DNA of 64,000 bases from an uncultured Mediterraneibacter sp. GTDB taxonomy: Bacteria; Bacillota; Clostridia; Lachnospirales; Lachnospiraceae. Location of the stretch: positions 62,001 to 126,000 of the forward strand of contig CALWMN010000005.1 of the NCBI GenBank assembly GCA_944381935.1. Reading direction: 5' to 3'. The position numbers and the translations under genes were made by a program. Shown here piece by piece: positions 8,757 through 17,346 of the stretch. Position 1 is the stretch's first letter, and the number at the start of each line of letters is the position of its first letter. The notes below the pieces were generated by a model that worked only from the letters and a program-made list of their open reading frames with translations, searched no databases and was not told the origin of the DNA.

Positions 8757-8799
8757 AAAGCCGGAGAGAAATGAAGCAGTCTCAATCCCTTCCGGCTTT
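8757..8799 (-). terminator. Probable terminator after pnp
   Basis: Stem AAAGCCGGA (8757-8765) with TCCGGCTTT (8791-8799), loop of 25 bases, 25 bases past the pnp stop. The tract after the stem is only TTTT then CCC, so strength is uncertain. Confidence 0.5.
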
Positions 8800-8823
8800 C
8801 ACACTTTCTTTATTTTCTATATG

Positions 8824-10911
8824 TCATTCCGCCACATCCCGCATACTGAAGCTGAATCGTCCCATTTTATCCTTGCCAAGGCACACTGCCTTCACCACAT
8901 CTCCGATTGCGAGGACGTCCTCCACCTTATTGACTCTCTTTTTGGAGATCTTGGAGATATGCACCAGCCCTTCTTTCCCTGGAGCAAACTCAAGGAACGC
9001 GCCAAAGTCCTTGATGCTGACAACCTTTCCTTCAAATACCTGTCCGGCTTCAAAATCAGTGACAATCGTCTGAATCAGTTTTGCCGCTTTTTCCATCCCT
9101 TCTTTTTCGGTTCCGCAGATGGACACAGAGCCGTCATCCTCAATATCGATCTTGACGCCTGTCTGCTCTATGATGGCATTGATGGTCTTTCCTCTCTGTC
9201 CCACAACATCGCCGATCTTCTGGGGATCGATCTGCATCTGGATAATCTTCGGCGCATACGGCCCCACTTCCGGTCTCGGCTCAGCGATTGCTTTACTCAT
9301 AACCTCGTCGAGAATGTAGGTTCTGGCTTTTTTCGTAGCGGCAATTGCCTCCTCAATAATCGGTCTTGTCAGTCCGTGGATCTTAATATCCATCTGAATT
9401 GCAGTGATACCTTTATGTGTGCCGGCGACCTTGAAATCCATATCCCCGAAAAAGTCTTCCAATCCCTGGATATCTGTCAGCACAATGTAATCGTCATCCG
9501 TCTCTCCTGTCACCAGTCCGGCAGAGATACCTGCAACGGCTGCCTTAATCGGAACACCCGCAGTCATCAGCGACATACTGGAGGCACATACGCTTGCCTG
9601 AGAGGTAGATCCATTGGACTCAAATGTCTCGGATACTGTACGGATCGCATAGGGGAACTCCGACTCCTTCGGAAGAACCGGAAGCAGCGCCCTTTCCGCC
9701 AGCGCCCCATGCCCGATCTCACGGCGTCCCGGGCCTCTGGAAGGTTTTGTCTCACCCACTGAATAAGAGGGGAAATTGTAGTGATGCATGTATCTCTTGG
9801 AAGTCTCCGCCTCATCAAGCCCGTCGAGCCTCTGTGCCTCGGAAAGCGGGGCAAGCGTAGTCACTGTACAGATCTGCGTCTGCCCTCTTGTAAACATGGC
9901 AGAGCCGTGTACTCTCGGAATCAGGTCCACTTCCGCTGCCAGCGGCCTGATCTGGTCGATGGCACGTCCGTCCGGGCGCCTGTGGTCCTTGAGGATCATC
10001 TTTCTCACCGTCTTTTTCTGATACTGATAGACAGCTTCCCCGAGGACTGCAAGCCACTCTTCCCTGTCAGCAAAAGCTTCCTCCAGCTTCTCGGTGATCA
10101 GGCGGATATTCTCCTCCCTTGTCTGCTTGTCATCTGTGAATACCGCTTTCTCCATTTCCTCAGGCGGAACGATCTCTTTGATCGCATCAAACAGCTCCTG
10201 CGGCACTGCACAGCTCTCATACTCATGCTTGGGCTTGCCGCACTCTGCCACAATGGTATCGATGAACGCAATCACCTTCTGGTTCAGGTCATGGGCGGCA
10301 AAGATCGCATCGATCATCTGGGTCTCCGGGACTTCATTCGCTCCCGCCTCGATCATGATGACTTTCTCCCTTGTGGAAGCAACCGTAAGAGCCAGGCCAG
10401 ACACTTCCTTCTGCTCTGCCGTCGGGTTGAACACGAACTCCCCGTCCACAAGGCCGACCTGTGTTGTGGAGATCGGCCCGTCAAACGGAATATCGGAAAT
10501 ACTCGTTGCAATCGCCGCGCCGAGCATCGCAGTCAGTTCAGGGCTGCAGTCCTGGTCTACCGACATGACAAGGTTCTCCAGCGTCACGTCATTCCTGTAA
10601 TCCTTCGGAAACAGAGGGCGCATCGGGCGGTCGATCACACGGTCTGTCAGGATCGCATTCTCAGACGCCTTTCCCTCCCTTTTGTTAAATCCTCCCGGAA
10701 TCTTGCCCACAGAGTACATTCTCTCATTGTACTCCACACTGAGCGGGAAGAAATCGATTCCGTCCCTCGGTTTCTCTGAAGCAGTCGCCGTACACAGTAC
10801 AGTCGTGTCGCCGTAGTGCATCAGAACCGCGCCGTTTGCCTGCTTTGCCACCCTGTCCACATCTACACAAAGAGTCCTGCCGGCAAGCTCCATTTCAAAC
10901 TTCTTATACAT
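8824..10911 (-). CDS. pnp: Polyribonucleotide nucleotidyltransferase (PNPase)
   Basis: Phosphorolytic 3'-5' exoribonuclease and degradosome component, 695 residues, full length. Two RNase PH domains are separated by the helical domain; the second carries GRREIGHGALAERAL and the phosphate-site text SNGSTSQASVCASS. A KH domain follows with GQRG (IGDVVGQRGKTINAI), then a C-terminal S1 domain (VVSIKDFGAFLEFAPGKEGLVH read in two parts). It has AAGGAG seven bases before the ATG and is preceded by a long inverted repeat in the rpsO-pnp gap, suggesting post-transcriptional control. Order rpsO-pnp is conserved across bacteria. Confidence 0.97.
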   Translation of the reverse strand: MYKKFEMELAGRTLCVDVDRVAKQANGAVLMHYGDTTVLCTATASEKPRDGIDFFPLSVEYNERMYSVGKIPGGFNKREGKASENAILTDRVIDRPMRPLFPKDYRNDVTLENLVMSVDQDCSPELTAMLGAAIATSISDIPFDGPISTTQVGLVDGEFVFNPTAEQKEVSGLALTVASTREKVIMIEAGANEVPETQMIDAIFAAHDLNQKVIAFIDTIVAECGKPKHEYESCAVPQELFDAIKEIVPPEEMEKAVFTDDKQTREENIRLITEKLEEAFADREEWLAVLGEAVYQYQKKTVRKMILKDHRRPDGRAIDQIRPLAAEVDLIPRVHGSAMFTRGQTQICTVTTLAPLSEAQRLDGLDEAETSKRYMHHYNFPSYSVGETKPSRGPGRREIGHGALAERALLPVLPKESEFPYAIRTVSETFESNGSTSQASVCASSMSLMTAGVPIKAAVAGISAGLVTGETDDDYIVLTDIQGLEDFFGDMDFKVAGTHKGITAIQMDIKIHGLTRPIIEEAIAATKKARTYILDEVMSKAIAEPRPEVGPYAPKIIQMQIDPQKIGDVVGQRGKTINAIIEQTGVKIDIEDDGSVSICGTEKEGMEKAAKLIQTIVTDFEAGQVFEGKVVSIKDFGAFLEFAPGKEGLVHISKISKKRVNKVEDVLAIGDVVKAVCLGKDKMGRFSFSMRDVAE

Positions 10912-10943
10912 AGCTTTCTCCTTTTTCCTGTTTCTTTTCTGTA

Positions 10944-11028
10944 CGGGCAGCCGTCTCCGAAACTACTGAAAAACATATCAGCATATGTAATATGCTTTTC
11001 AGTGGTCTCGGTTACATCTCTCTGCCCG
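10944..11028 (-). promoter_or_regulatory. Nested stem-loop leader upstream of pnp
   Basis: An 85-base imperfect inverted repeat centred in the rpsO-pnp gap. Outer arms are CGGGCAG (10944-10950) and CTGCCCG (11022-11028); inside them CCGA pairs TCGG; then ACTGAAAA (10965-10972) pairs TTTTCAGT (10996-11003); CATAT/ATATG closes the tip. The internal loops are nearly symmetrical. It ends about 30 bases before the pnp start. In Escherichia coli a comparable pnp leader hairpin is cut by RNase III and mediates PNPase autoregulation; the same role here is inference. Confidence 0.7.
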
Positions 11029-11094
11029 CAATCCTGTATATTATAGCACATCGCCTATAGTTAAGCAATTATTTTTACTGCATACGCAATTGCA

Positions 11095-11131
11095 AACAAA
11101 AGGGCAAGACAACTCTGTGTCTCACCCTCTT
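11095..11131 (-). terminator. Terminator after rpsO
   Basis: Stem of ten pairs including two G-U, GGGCAAGACA (11102-11111) with TGTCTCACCC (11118-11127), six-base loop, followed on the minus strand by CCCTTTTGTTT. It lies eleven bases past the rpsO stop, between rpsO and the pnp leader, and may act as an attenuator if pnp has no promoter of its own. Confidence 0.7.
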
Positions 11132-11138
11132 TGTCTCA

Positions 11139-11405
11139 CTATTTCCTAAGTCCAAGCCTCTCGATCAGGGAACGGTATCTCTCGATATCGATCTTCTTGA
11201 GGTATGCAAGGAGCCCTCTTCTCTGGCCAACCATTTTAAGGAGCCCTCTCCTGGAATGGTGGTCCTTCGGATTCGCCTTGAAGTGCTCTGTCAGCTCATT
11301 GATCCTTGCTGTCAGAATTGCAACCTGCACCTCCGGAGAACCGGTATCTCCTTCTGTTCTTCCATACTCTTTGATAATAGCCTGTTTCTTTTCTTTTGCG
11401 ATCAT
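11139..11405 (-). CDS. rpsO: 30S ribosomal protein S15
   Basis: 88 residues, the standard length. The S15 helices and rRNA-contact text are visible: [17 protein letters not shown], then [20 protein letters not shown] read in two parts, then [21 protein letters not shown] precedes the ATG. It has its own strong promoter about 100 bases upstream and a terminator directly after. Confidence 0.98.
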   Translation of the reverse strand: MIAKEKKQAIIKEYGRTEGDTGSPEVQVAILTARINELTEHFKANPKDHHSRRGLLKMVGQRRGLLAYLKKIDIERYRSLIERLGLRK

Positions 11406-11501
11406 TGATTTTCCTCCTTCAATACTTTGATAAACCGCCTGATATTAAGCAATGGCCGGAGTGATCCGATTACCGAACATCGGCTGATTTCATACTGGGA
11501 T

Positions 11502-11530
11502 AGTATATCACACCGGAAAAGGGATGTAAA
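11502..11530 (-). promoter_or_regulatory. Promoter and ~90-base leader of rpsO
   Basis: Minus strand TTTACA (11525-11530), 17-base spacer, TATACT (11502-11507). The predicted transcript has about 90 untranslated bases before the ATG with a small stem CCGAT/ATCGG. S15 represses its own mRNA in several bacteria through unrelated leader folds; whether this leader does so is untested. Confidence 0.75.
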
Positions 11531-11572
11531 GATAAAATTGTGTTCTGCTCACCTTTTATTCCCCCGCGCACT

Positions 11573-14500
11573 TTAACTGTCTTCTTCCTCATCCTCGATA
11601 AGGTTTCCTGCAACGTCCCGCTGTTCCCTTGCAAACCGTTCCGCCTTATATTTTTCCCATGCGGTTGCCTCCTTAAATTCCGGCGGATGGTTCACAACGA
11701 TCTGCGGGTATGGGATACTGATCTTGTGCCTGTCAAAGACAAGTTTCATCTCACGGTTCAGCTCTCTTTCCGTCTGAATCCTGTCGCCCTCGGCACAGAG
11801 AGCCATGACACGGATATTGACACTGTTATCGCCGAGCTCAACCACTCCCTTGTAAAATGGTCCATCCATAATCGTCGGGATATGTTCCCGGATCTTCGGG
11901 AACTCATCCTCAAGAATACTCTCCACCCGTTCCAGGGACTCCCCGTACTCGATGCCCACATCGATCCATGCGTAAGAGTACTCTCTTGTCATGTTGACGA
12001 CTCCGGTCACATCACTGTTGCTGATGATTTTGATATTTCCGCTGCCGTCGAGAATTTTTGTCGTGCGGATGCCAATCTCCACCACAGTTCCTCTCCAGTC
12101 GCCTATGGTCACGATATCCCCAACCTGGAACTCTCCCTCAAAAATGATGAACAGCCCTGCCAGAATATCTGACACAAGGGTCTGCGCCCCCAGCCCTACT
12201 ATCAATGTCAGAATGCCGGCAGAGGCCAGCAGCGTCGCAGTGTCGATTCCAAACAGTGACAGGCAGTAGAACAAAAGCGCCAGAACAGAAATATATTTCA
12301 GGAAGTTGTGTAAAAGCCGGCATATTGTCTCCCCCTTCGCTCCCATCATCCGCGCAAGAAGCGTAAGGATGCGCTGCGCAATCATTGTGACCACGCTTCC
12401 AACACAGATCAGCATGAGCGAACAGGTAAAGGCAAAGATATTGACTCCGTGCGCCCATTCTCCAGAGAGCACGAACCGGAAAATCGACTGGCTGTCAAAA
12501 AATCTGTCCTGGAAAAGCACCCCGATACAGATCGTGAACGCCAGTATCGCAAGCAGCATTTTGAGCACTGTGACGATCTGCTGTTCCGGAGTTTTTTCCT
12601 GCCATGCAATGACATTGTTCTGCCAGCGGCTTGCCGCCGATTTTGCCTTTTTCACCGTCTTGTCCGGCATCACCACATCCACCATAGGGCTGTTGGTAAT
12701 CCCTTTCTTCCCTTCAGCCACCATCTCCGGCTCTTTTTTGCTGAACGCCAGAAGCGCAAATACGATCAGAAGCGCAAACAGGCTGGCAATGCCTGAAGCA
12801 ATTGTCAAAGGCAGACGGTTCCCTGCCACATTTGCGGAAGGCACGGCAATATAAATATAGTTTGCCCCGATCTCAAGAGATGACGCATAATAGCTGCTGC
12901 CGTTAATCGTAAGATATCCTGTATATCCGTCTGTCTGCTGGTTCTCTGTGATTCCATAGGAAGCCGCCTCCCTTCCGATCATCCTCTGGGTCGGATAATA
13001 GGCAAACTCCCCGCTTTTGGAATCAATGGCAAAAATGATTCCGCTATTTCCCACACGGACCCCGCTCAGAATCGTATTGAGATCCATACTTGCAAGCACG
13101 TCCTCAAGAAGCGTCGGCTCGACACAGATCTGGACAAATCCGTCGGCATTTCCGTCGGCATCTCTCAACGTCACTCCGATGTACTGCTCATACTCCTCTG
13201 TAAGGTCGTTCACCTGGGCCTCCTGGATCAGATACTCCATTCCCACAAGCAGTTTCTGGAAATCATAGGACTGATCCTCAGGATCATCACTGATCGTAAC
13301 TTCCGTATAAGGGGAATTTGTCGCAATCTGCACGCCTTCCCTGTCAAAGACACTGACCGCATTCACGCCAAGCAGGGCGCTCAAGTTAGCAAGATGCTCC
13401 CTGTCTGCTAGCTGCGGAGCCTTTGTCAGGATGTATGCGGCGATTTGCGCTTTATTCAGATATCGTTCGTTGTACTGTTTTGTGATGCGCGCCCGTTCAT
13501 TTTCATAGTTCTGTATCTCGCGTTCCACCTCTGACAGGTGCTGGCTGTTGCTCATCGACTGCTGGGACAGGGCGAACAGCGTCTGCATATAAAATGTCAC
13601 AAGCAGGATGCAGACAAGACCGACAGCGGCAACCGTGCCGATCTTTCTTCCCACCTCAAAATTATAGTAAACATTTCCCGCAAGCTTTCTCCGCTCCTTT
13701 TTCTTCTCCTGAAGCATGATAAAGAAGGCATACGTAATGACCAGGGTGATCACGATGAAAAAGGTAAAAAGTATGATCATCACGGTTATATCCCGTGATG
13801 AGAGGATCTCATCCTCAGGTACGGCACATATGACGTATGCATCCGCATCTTCAACATGCGCAACCCCGCAGTAAAATCTCTGTCCGGCGATCTCCATCCA
13901 GGTATAATTCTCGTCCTCAAGTGCATCCACCGAAATCCCTGATGAGAGGGCATCCATGCCGAGCAGCGCCTCGTCCGGATAATACAGGAAGGTATAATCC
14001 TTGTCCGATACGGCAAAGGTAAAGCCGTTTAAGCCTACCGTTACTGTATGCAGCATTGTGTCCCACGTAGAGGTGGATGCAAGAAGTTCATCCAGCTCCT
14101 TGGGATTCTTTTCCAGAACCGCCATCGTATTATCGTCGATCCGGTATCCATAGTAGCGGAAACGGCCTCTGTCTGTCTCCACCTCAAACGCATCAGAAGA
14201 CGGCTTTTTGCCAAATACATCCCGGAGCTGATTATACCTGACAAGCGTAAAATCAGCCACAGCATCTGCGGACGAGCCCAGAATATTTCCGTCACGGTCA
14301 AGAACGTAGACGTTTTCCGCATCCAGCAACGTCTTGCACTCCTGGAGATTTGCCACTGAATAGTCGTCCATAACCCCATTCTGGAATATAAACGCCATGC
14401 TCGCCGCCTTGGACTGCTGGATCTCGTCGAAAGACTGTGTCGTCTGCGTTTTTGACTCCTGCCCCTGCGCAATCACCTCATCCATCTGCACCAGCTTTTC

Positions 14501-14632
14501 ATGCGTGCTCTCCCTCTGGTTTGCCAGGGAAAGATTCGTCTGCATGAAAAACAGCAGTGCTCCGAGCAAGGCAAGGAAGATAAGTCCGACAGCAACCATA
14601 AAAACTGCTTTGCGTTTCATTTCTCTGTTCAT
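11573..14632 (-). CDS. Tandem sensor (Cache-like) and MscS mechanosensitive channel fusion
   Basis: 1019 residues. From the N-terminus: membrane helix (about 9-28), a first extracytoplasmic domain of ~250 residues, a helix and basic turn (QEKKKERRK), another helix, a second extracytoplasmic domain of ~250 residues, a helix near 615, a cytosolic linker, three more helices, and an MscS domain from about 782. MscS hallmarks are the Gly/Ala-rich pore helix ILTLIVGLGAQTLVSDILAG and beta-domain text GEFQVGDIVTIGDW. The two outer domains share a repeat (GFTFAVSDKDYTFLYYPDE and GIIFAIDSKSGEFAYYPTQ), as in double-Cache sensors. It begins nine bases after an amino-acid-type binding lipoprotein, suggesting a ligand-gated channel; that is inference. 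Confidence 0.85.
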   Translation of the reverse strand: MNREMKRKAVFMVAVGLIFLALLGALLFFMQTNLSLANQRESTHEKLVQMDEVIAQGQESKTQTTQSFDEIQQSKAASMAFIFQNGVMDDYSVANLQECKTLLDAENVYVLDRDGNILGSSADAVADFTLVRYNQLRDVFGKKPSSDAFEVETDRGRFRYYGYRIDDNTMAVLEKNPKELDELLASTSTWDTMLHTVTVGLNGFTFAVSDKDYTFLYYPDEALLGMDALSSGISVDALEDENYTWMEIAGQRFYCGVAHVEDADAYVICAVPEDEILSSRDITVMIILFTFFIVITLVITYAFFIMLQEKKKERRKLAGNVYYNFEVGRKIGTVAAVGLVCILLVTFYMQTLFALSQQSMSNSQHLSEVEREIQNYENERARITKQYNERYLNKAQIAAYILTKAPQLADREHLANLSALLGVNAVSVFDREGVQIATNSPYTEVTISDDPEDQSYDFQKLLVGMEYLIQEAQVNDLTEEYEQYIGVTLRDADGNADGFVQICVEPTLLEDVLASMDLNTILSGVRVGNSGIIFAIDSKSGEFAYYPTQRMIGREAASYGITENQQTDGYTGYLTINGSSYYASSLEIGANYIYIAVPSANVAGNRLPLTIASGIASLFALLIVFALLAFSKKEPEMVAEGKKGITNSPMVDVVMPDKTVKKAKSAASRWQNNVIAWQEKTPEQQIVTVLKMLLAILAFTICIGVLFQDRFFDSQSIFRFVLSGEWAHGVNIFAFTCSLMLICVGSVVTMIAQRILTLLARMMGAKGETICRLLHNFLKYISVLALLFYCLSLFGIDTATLLASAGILTLIVGLGAQTLVSDILAGLFIIFEGEFQVGDIVTIGDWRGTVVEIGIRTTKILDGSGNIKIISNSDVTGVVNMTREYSYAWIDVGIEYGESLERVESILEDEFPKIREHIPTIMDGPFYKGVVELGDNSVNIRVMALCAEGDRIQTERELNREMKLVFDRHKISIPYPQIVVNHPPEFKEATAWEKYKAERFAREQRDVAGNLIEDEEEDS

Positions 14633-14641
14633 AGACTCCTC

Positions 14642-15448
14642 CTAATCCCATTTATCTATCATAGTATCGATTGTTCCGTCATCGAGCATTTGTCGGATTG
14701 TCTCGCTGACTTCTGCTGAGAGTACGGAATCTTTCTGTGTCGCCACCCCATAGTTCTGTTCCGCAATGTTTGTCTCAAGGAACTTCCTGTCGTCATCCAT
14801 ATAGGTTGCCGCAATGCAGCGGTCCATACACGCGGCATCCACAAGTCCCTGCTCCAGAAGAACATCCAGTTCCTGGTAAGAGGCGGCCTTTGTCACACTT
14901 ACGCCGTCATACTGCGTGAAAGTATCCGTATTTGAGATAACTTCCTCCCCGATGATTCCCAGTTCATAGAGCTTTGTCGCGAGAAGCGGCGAGGCATTTG
15001 ATCCCGCCATCGTCCCGATATTGAGTCCCCTGAGCTCCTCGATGCTGTTGATAAGAGTCGATTTTTCTACTACCACGACCGTACTGTCCGTGTAATAAGG
15101 ATCAGAAAAATCAAAATTCTCCTCTCTTGTCTCTGCAATAGAATATGTAGCAATGATACAGTCAACCTCTCCGTCCAGAAGCATATCCTTCCTCGTGTCC
15201 GGCGTGACAGTGACATACTCCACTCCCGCGTAACCCATTCTTTCTGCCATCTCTGCCGCGATATCAATTTCCAGCCCGTAATATTTTCCTGTCGTTTCAT
15301 TGAGATAGCCAAAATTCATAATGTCGTCGCGTACCCCTGCCTTCAATATCCCTCTCCCGGTATTGTCTGAACAGCCACATAAGGCTGTAGATGCCACGAG
15401 TATCAGCACGGCAAAAAACGCCGGCTTTTTTCTCCCTCTTTCTCTCAT
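14642..15448 (-). CDS. Amino-acid-type extracellular solute-binding lipoprotein
   Basis: Family 3 periplasmic binding protein, 268 residues. The ATG at 15448 with GGGAGAG upstream starts a basic N-region (RERGRKK), a hydrophobic core and a lipobox ending LCGC. The binding fold shows LKAGVRDDIMNFGY, GLEIDIAAEMAERMG, VDCIIATYSIAETRE and FSDPYYTDSTVVVV. No permease or ATPase gene adjoins it; the next gene, nine bases on, is the sensor-MscS protein. This orphan position suggests it delivers a ligand to that protein rather than to an ABC transporter. A GTG at 15499 would add 17 basic residues without a better ribosome site. Confidence 0.9.
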   Translation of the reverse strand: MRERGRKKPAFFAVLILVASTALCGCSDNTGRGILKAGVRDDIMNFGYLNETTGKYYGLEIDIAAEMAERMGYAGVEYVTVTPDTRKDMLLDGEVDCIIATYSIAETREENFDFSDPYYTDSTVVVVEKSTLINSIEELRGLNIGTMAGSNASPLLATKLYELGIIGEEVISNTDTFTQYDGVSVTKAASYQELDVLLEQGLVDAACMDRCIAATYMDDDRKFLETNIAEQNYGVATQKDSVLSAEVSETIRQMLDDGTIDTMIDKWD

Positions 15449-15511
15449 CCGTTCTCTCCCGTCCTTTTGTCTTTTTCTTTTCCTGGTTCCATGTATCACT
15501 AAAATTCTGTC

Positions 15512-16402
15512 TTAAAGTTGAAAGTACTCTTTTCCAAATCTGATGTCTCTCATCACCTGTTTTTTCAGTTCCTCCACGGAACCGAATTTTGTCTCAGGAC
15601 GCTCAAACTCGCAGAACTGCACCGTGATCTCTTCTCCATATGCGTCCCCGTCATAGCCGAAGACAAACACTTCCAGAAGGCGTTTCTTCTCGTCTGTAAC
15701 GGTAGGCTTTACTCCGGCATTTCCGATTCCCCCGTACCAGATATTCCCGATTCTCACCCGGCAGGCATAGACGCCGAATCGAGGCATGATCTTCTTCTCT
15801 GCGGGTTCGATGTTCATTGTGGGGAAGCCAAGGGCACGGCCAAGACGTCTCCCGTGTTTTACAGTCCCTGATATCTCATAGGGATATCCCAGTAGCTTTT
15901 CCGCCAGGGCGACATCCCCCAGCTCCAGCGCCTCTCTGATGTAGGTGCTGCTGATCACTCTTCCCTGATATTTTTCTTTCTCAATCACATCCACTGTGTA
16001 TCCGAAGTGGGGTGCATAACGCTCCAGCATGGATGCATCGCCCCTCTTCTGGTATCCGAAGGAGAAGTCCGTTCCCACCACAATATGCGCGGCGTTCAGC
16101 CTCTCATGCAAAATGTCGCGTATGAAGTCCTCTGCCGACATTCCCTTAAGCCTGTCAGTAAACGGGTACCGGACAAGCCAGTCTACCTGTCCCTCAAGTC
16201 GGCTGCACCTCTCCTTTTCTGTCATCAGGGAATCCCTGCCCATGTCAAAGGCGCACAGGACGCTCTCACACCCTTCTTCTTTGTACTGGCAGATCTTCCC
16301 GACCAGCTTCTGATGCCCTCTGTGAAGTCCATCAAACTTCCCCAGGGTCACTGCTGTCTTGTTCTTCCACTGATGGGACTCAATCCCTGTCATATACTGC
16401 AT
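15512..16402 (-). CDS. ribF: Bifunctional riboflavin kinase / FAD synthetase
   Basis: Makes FMN and then FAD. 296 residues. The N-terminal adenylyltransferase domain has the nucleotidyltransferase motif GKFDGLHRGH (about 22-31) and VVGTDFSFGYQKRG. The C-terminal kinase domain has GTVKHGRRLGRALGFPTMNI with the PTMN motif. It starts two bases after truB ends and belongs to the translation cluster by conserved gene order. The next gene starts about 60 bases later without a visible terminator. Confidence 0.96.
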   Translation of the reverse strand: MQYMTGIESHQWKNKTAVTLGKFDGLHRGHQKLVGKICQYKEEGCESVLCAFDMGRDSLMTEKERCSRLEGQVDWLVRYPFTDRLKGMSAEDFIRDILHERLNAAHIVVGTDFSFGYQKRGDASMLERYAPHFGYTVDVIEKEKYQGRVISSTYIREALELGDVALAEKLLGYPYEISGTVKHGRRLGRALGFPTMNIEPAEKKIMPRFGVYACRVRIGNIWYGGIGNAGVKPTVTDEKKRLLEVFVFGYDGDAYGEEITVQFCEFERPETKFGSVEELKKQVMRDIRFGKEYFQL

Positions 16403-16404
16403 GT

Positions 16405-17346
16405 CTATCCCTTCAACTCTTTCCTTATGGTATCTTTCTGCTCCCGGTCAAAAAACATTTTTTCAAGTACGAACCGGCATTTTTCTTCCTCGTACCTGTA
16501 AACTGCGATAAACCTGCCTTCCGTGTCATACACCCGGCACTTCTCCCCGGCAAGAAGCTCTGCTGTTTCCCGAAGGTGTTTTCTCAGAAAAGGATTGCCG
16601 TTATATGCTTTTGAGACATATCGTCCATCCAGAGTGACTTTTTTAAAATCTGCAAAGATCTCGTCCAGCGGGATGAGCAGTTCTTCCAGCCTGCCCTCCT
16701 TTGACGCAGCCTCTACATCGGAAAGTTTCCTGCTATCTGAGAGCAGGAAACGTCCGGAGCGGATCCTGGTCAGATGTTCCATGCAGCCTCCTACACCCAG
16801 GAGTCCTCCTATGTCGTGGCAGAGTGTCCTGATATAGGTCCCTTTGGAGCAGGTTACTTCCATGCGGATACGGGGAAGCTCCATCTCCAGAATCCTGATT
16901 TCATAAATGGCTACTTTTCTGGCTTTCCTCTCCACGGTCTTCCCCTCGCGTGCCAGCTCGTAGAGCTTCCTGCCGCCGACCTTGACTGCGGAGTACATGG
17001 GAGGCACCTGCTCATATTCTCCCACAAAATGCCGGATACATTCCTCCACCTGTGCCTCTGTGACGCCATCTGTCTCCCATTCTCCGGTCACAGTTCCGGA
17101 AATATCCTGTGTATCCGTATTTTTTCCAAGCAGGAGCACAGCTTCATATGTCTTATCCCGGTCAGTGAGCATATCGCATACCTTCGTCGCACGTCCCAGA
17201 CAGACAGGCAGAACTCCCTCTGCATCCGGGTCAAGTGTGCCGGTATGCCCTATCTTCTTCTGCCCGGTTATTTTCCGGAGACATGCCACTACATCATGGG
17301 AGGTGTACCCTTTCTCCTTATAAACGTTCAGTATCCCGTTGATCAT
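16405..17346 (-). CDS. truB: tRNA pseudouridine-55 synthase
   Basis: Forms pseudouridine 55 in the T-loop of tRNAs. 313 residues. The opening GILNVYKEKGYTSHDVV and the catalytic loop GHTGTLDPDAEGVLPV (catalytic Asp within GTLDPDA) are diagnostic; KGTYIRTLCHDIG is the later conserved motif. It overlaps the end of nrnA by four bases and is followed by ribF two bases later. Confidence 0.97.
   Translation of the reverse strand: MINGILNVYKEKGYTSHDVVACLRKITGQKKIGHTGTLDPDAEGVLPVCLGRATKVCDMLTDRDKTYEAVLLLGKNTDTQDISGTVTGEWETDGVTEAQVEECIRHFVGEYEQVPPMYSAVKVGGRKLYELAREGKTVERKARKVAIYEIRILEMELPRIRMEVTCSKGTYIRTLCHDIGGLLGVGGCMEHLTRIRSGRFLLSDSRKLSDVEAASKEGRLEELLIPLDEIFADFKKVTLDGRYVSKAYNGNPFLRKHLRETAELLAGEKCRVYDTEGRFIAVYRYEEEKCRFVLEKMFFDREQKDTIRKELKG

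Noticed and set aside
8000..10779. Long plus-strand frames opposite rarA and pnp (357, 313 and 332 residues)
   Set aside because: Antisense shadows of two well-conserved genes with no protein motifs.
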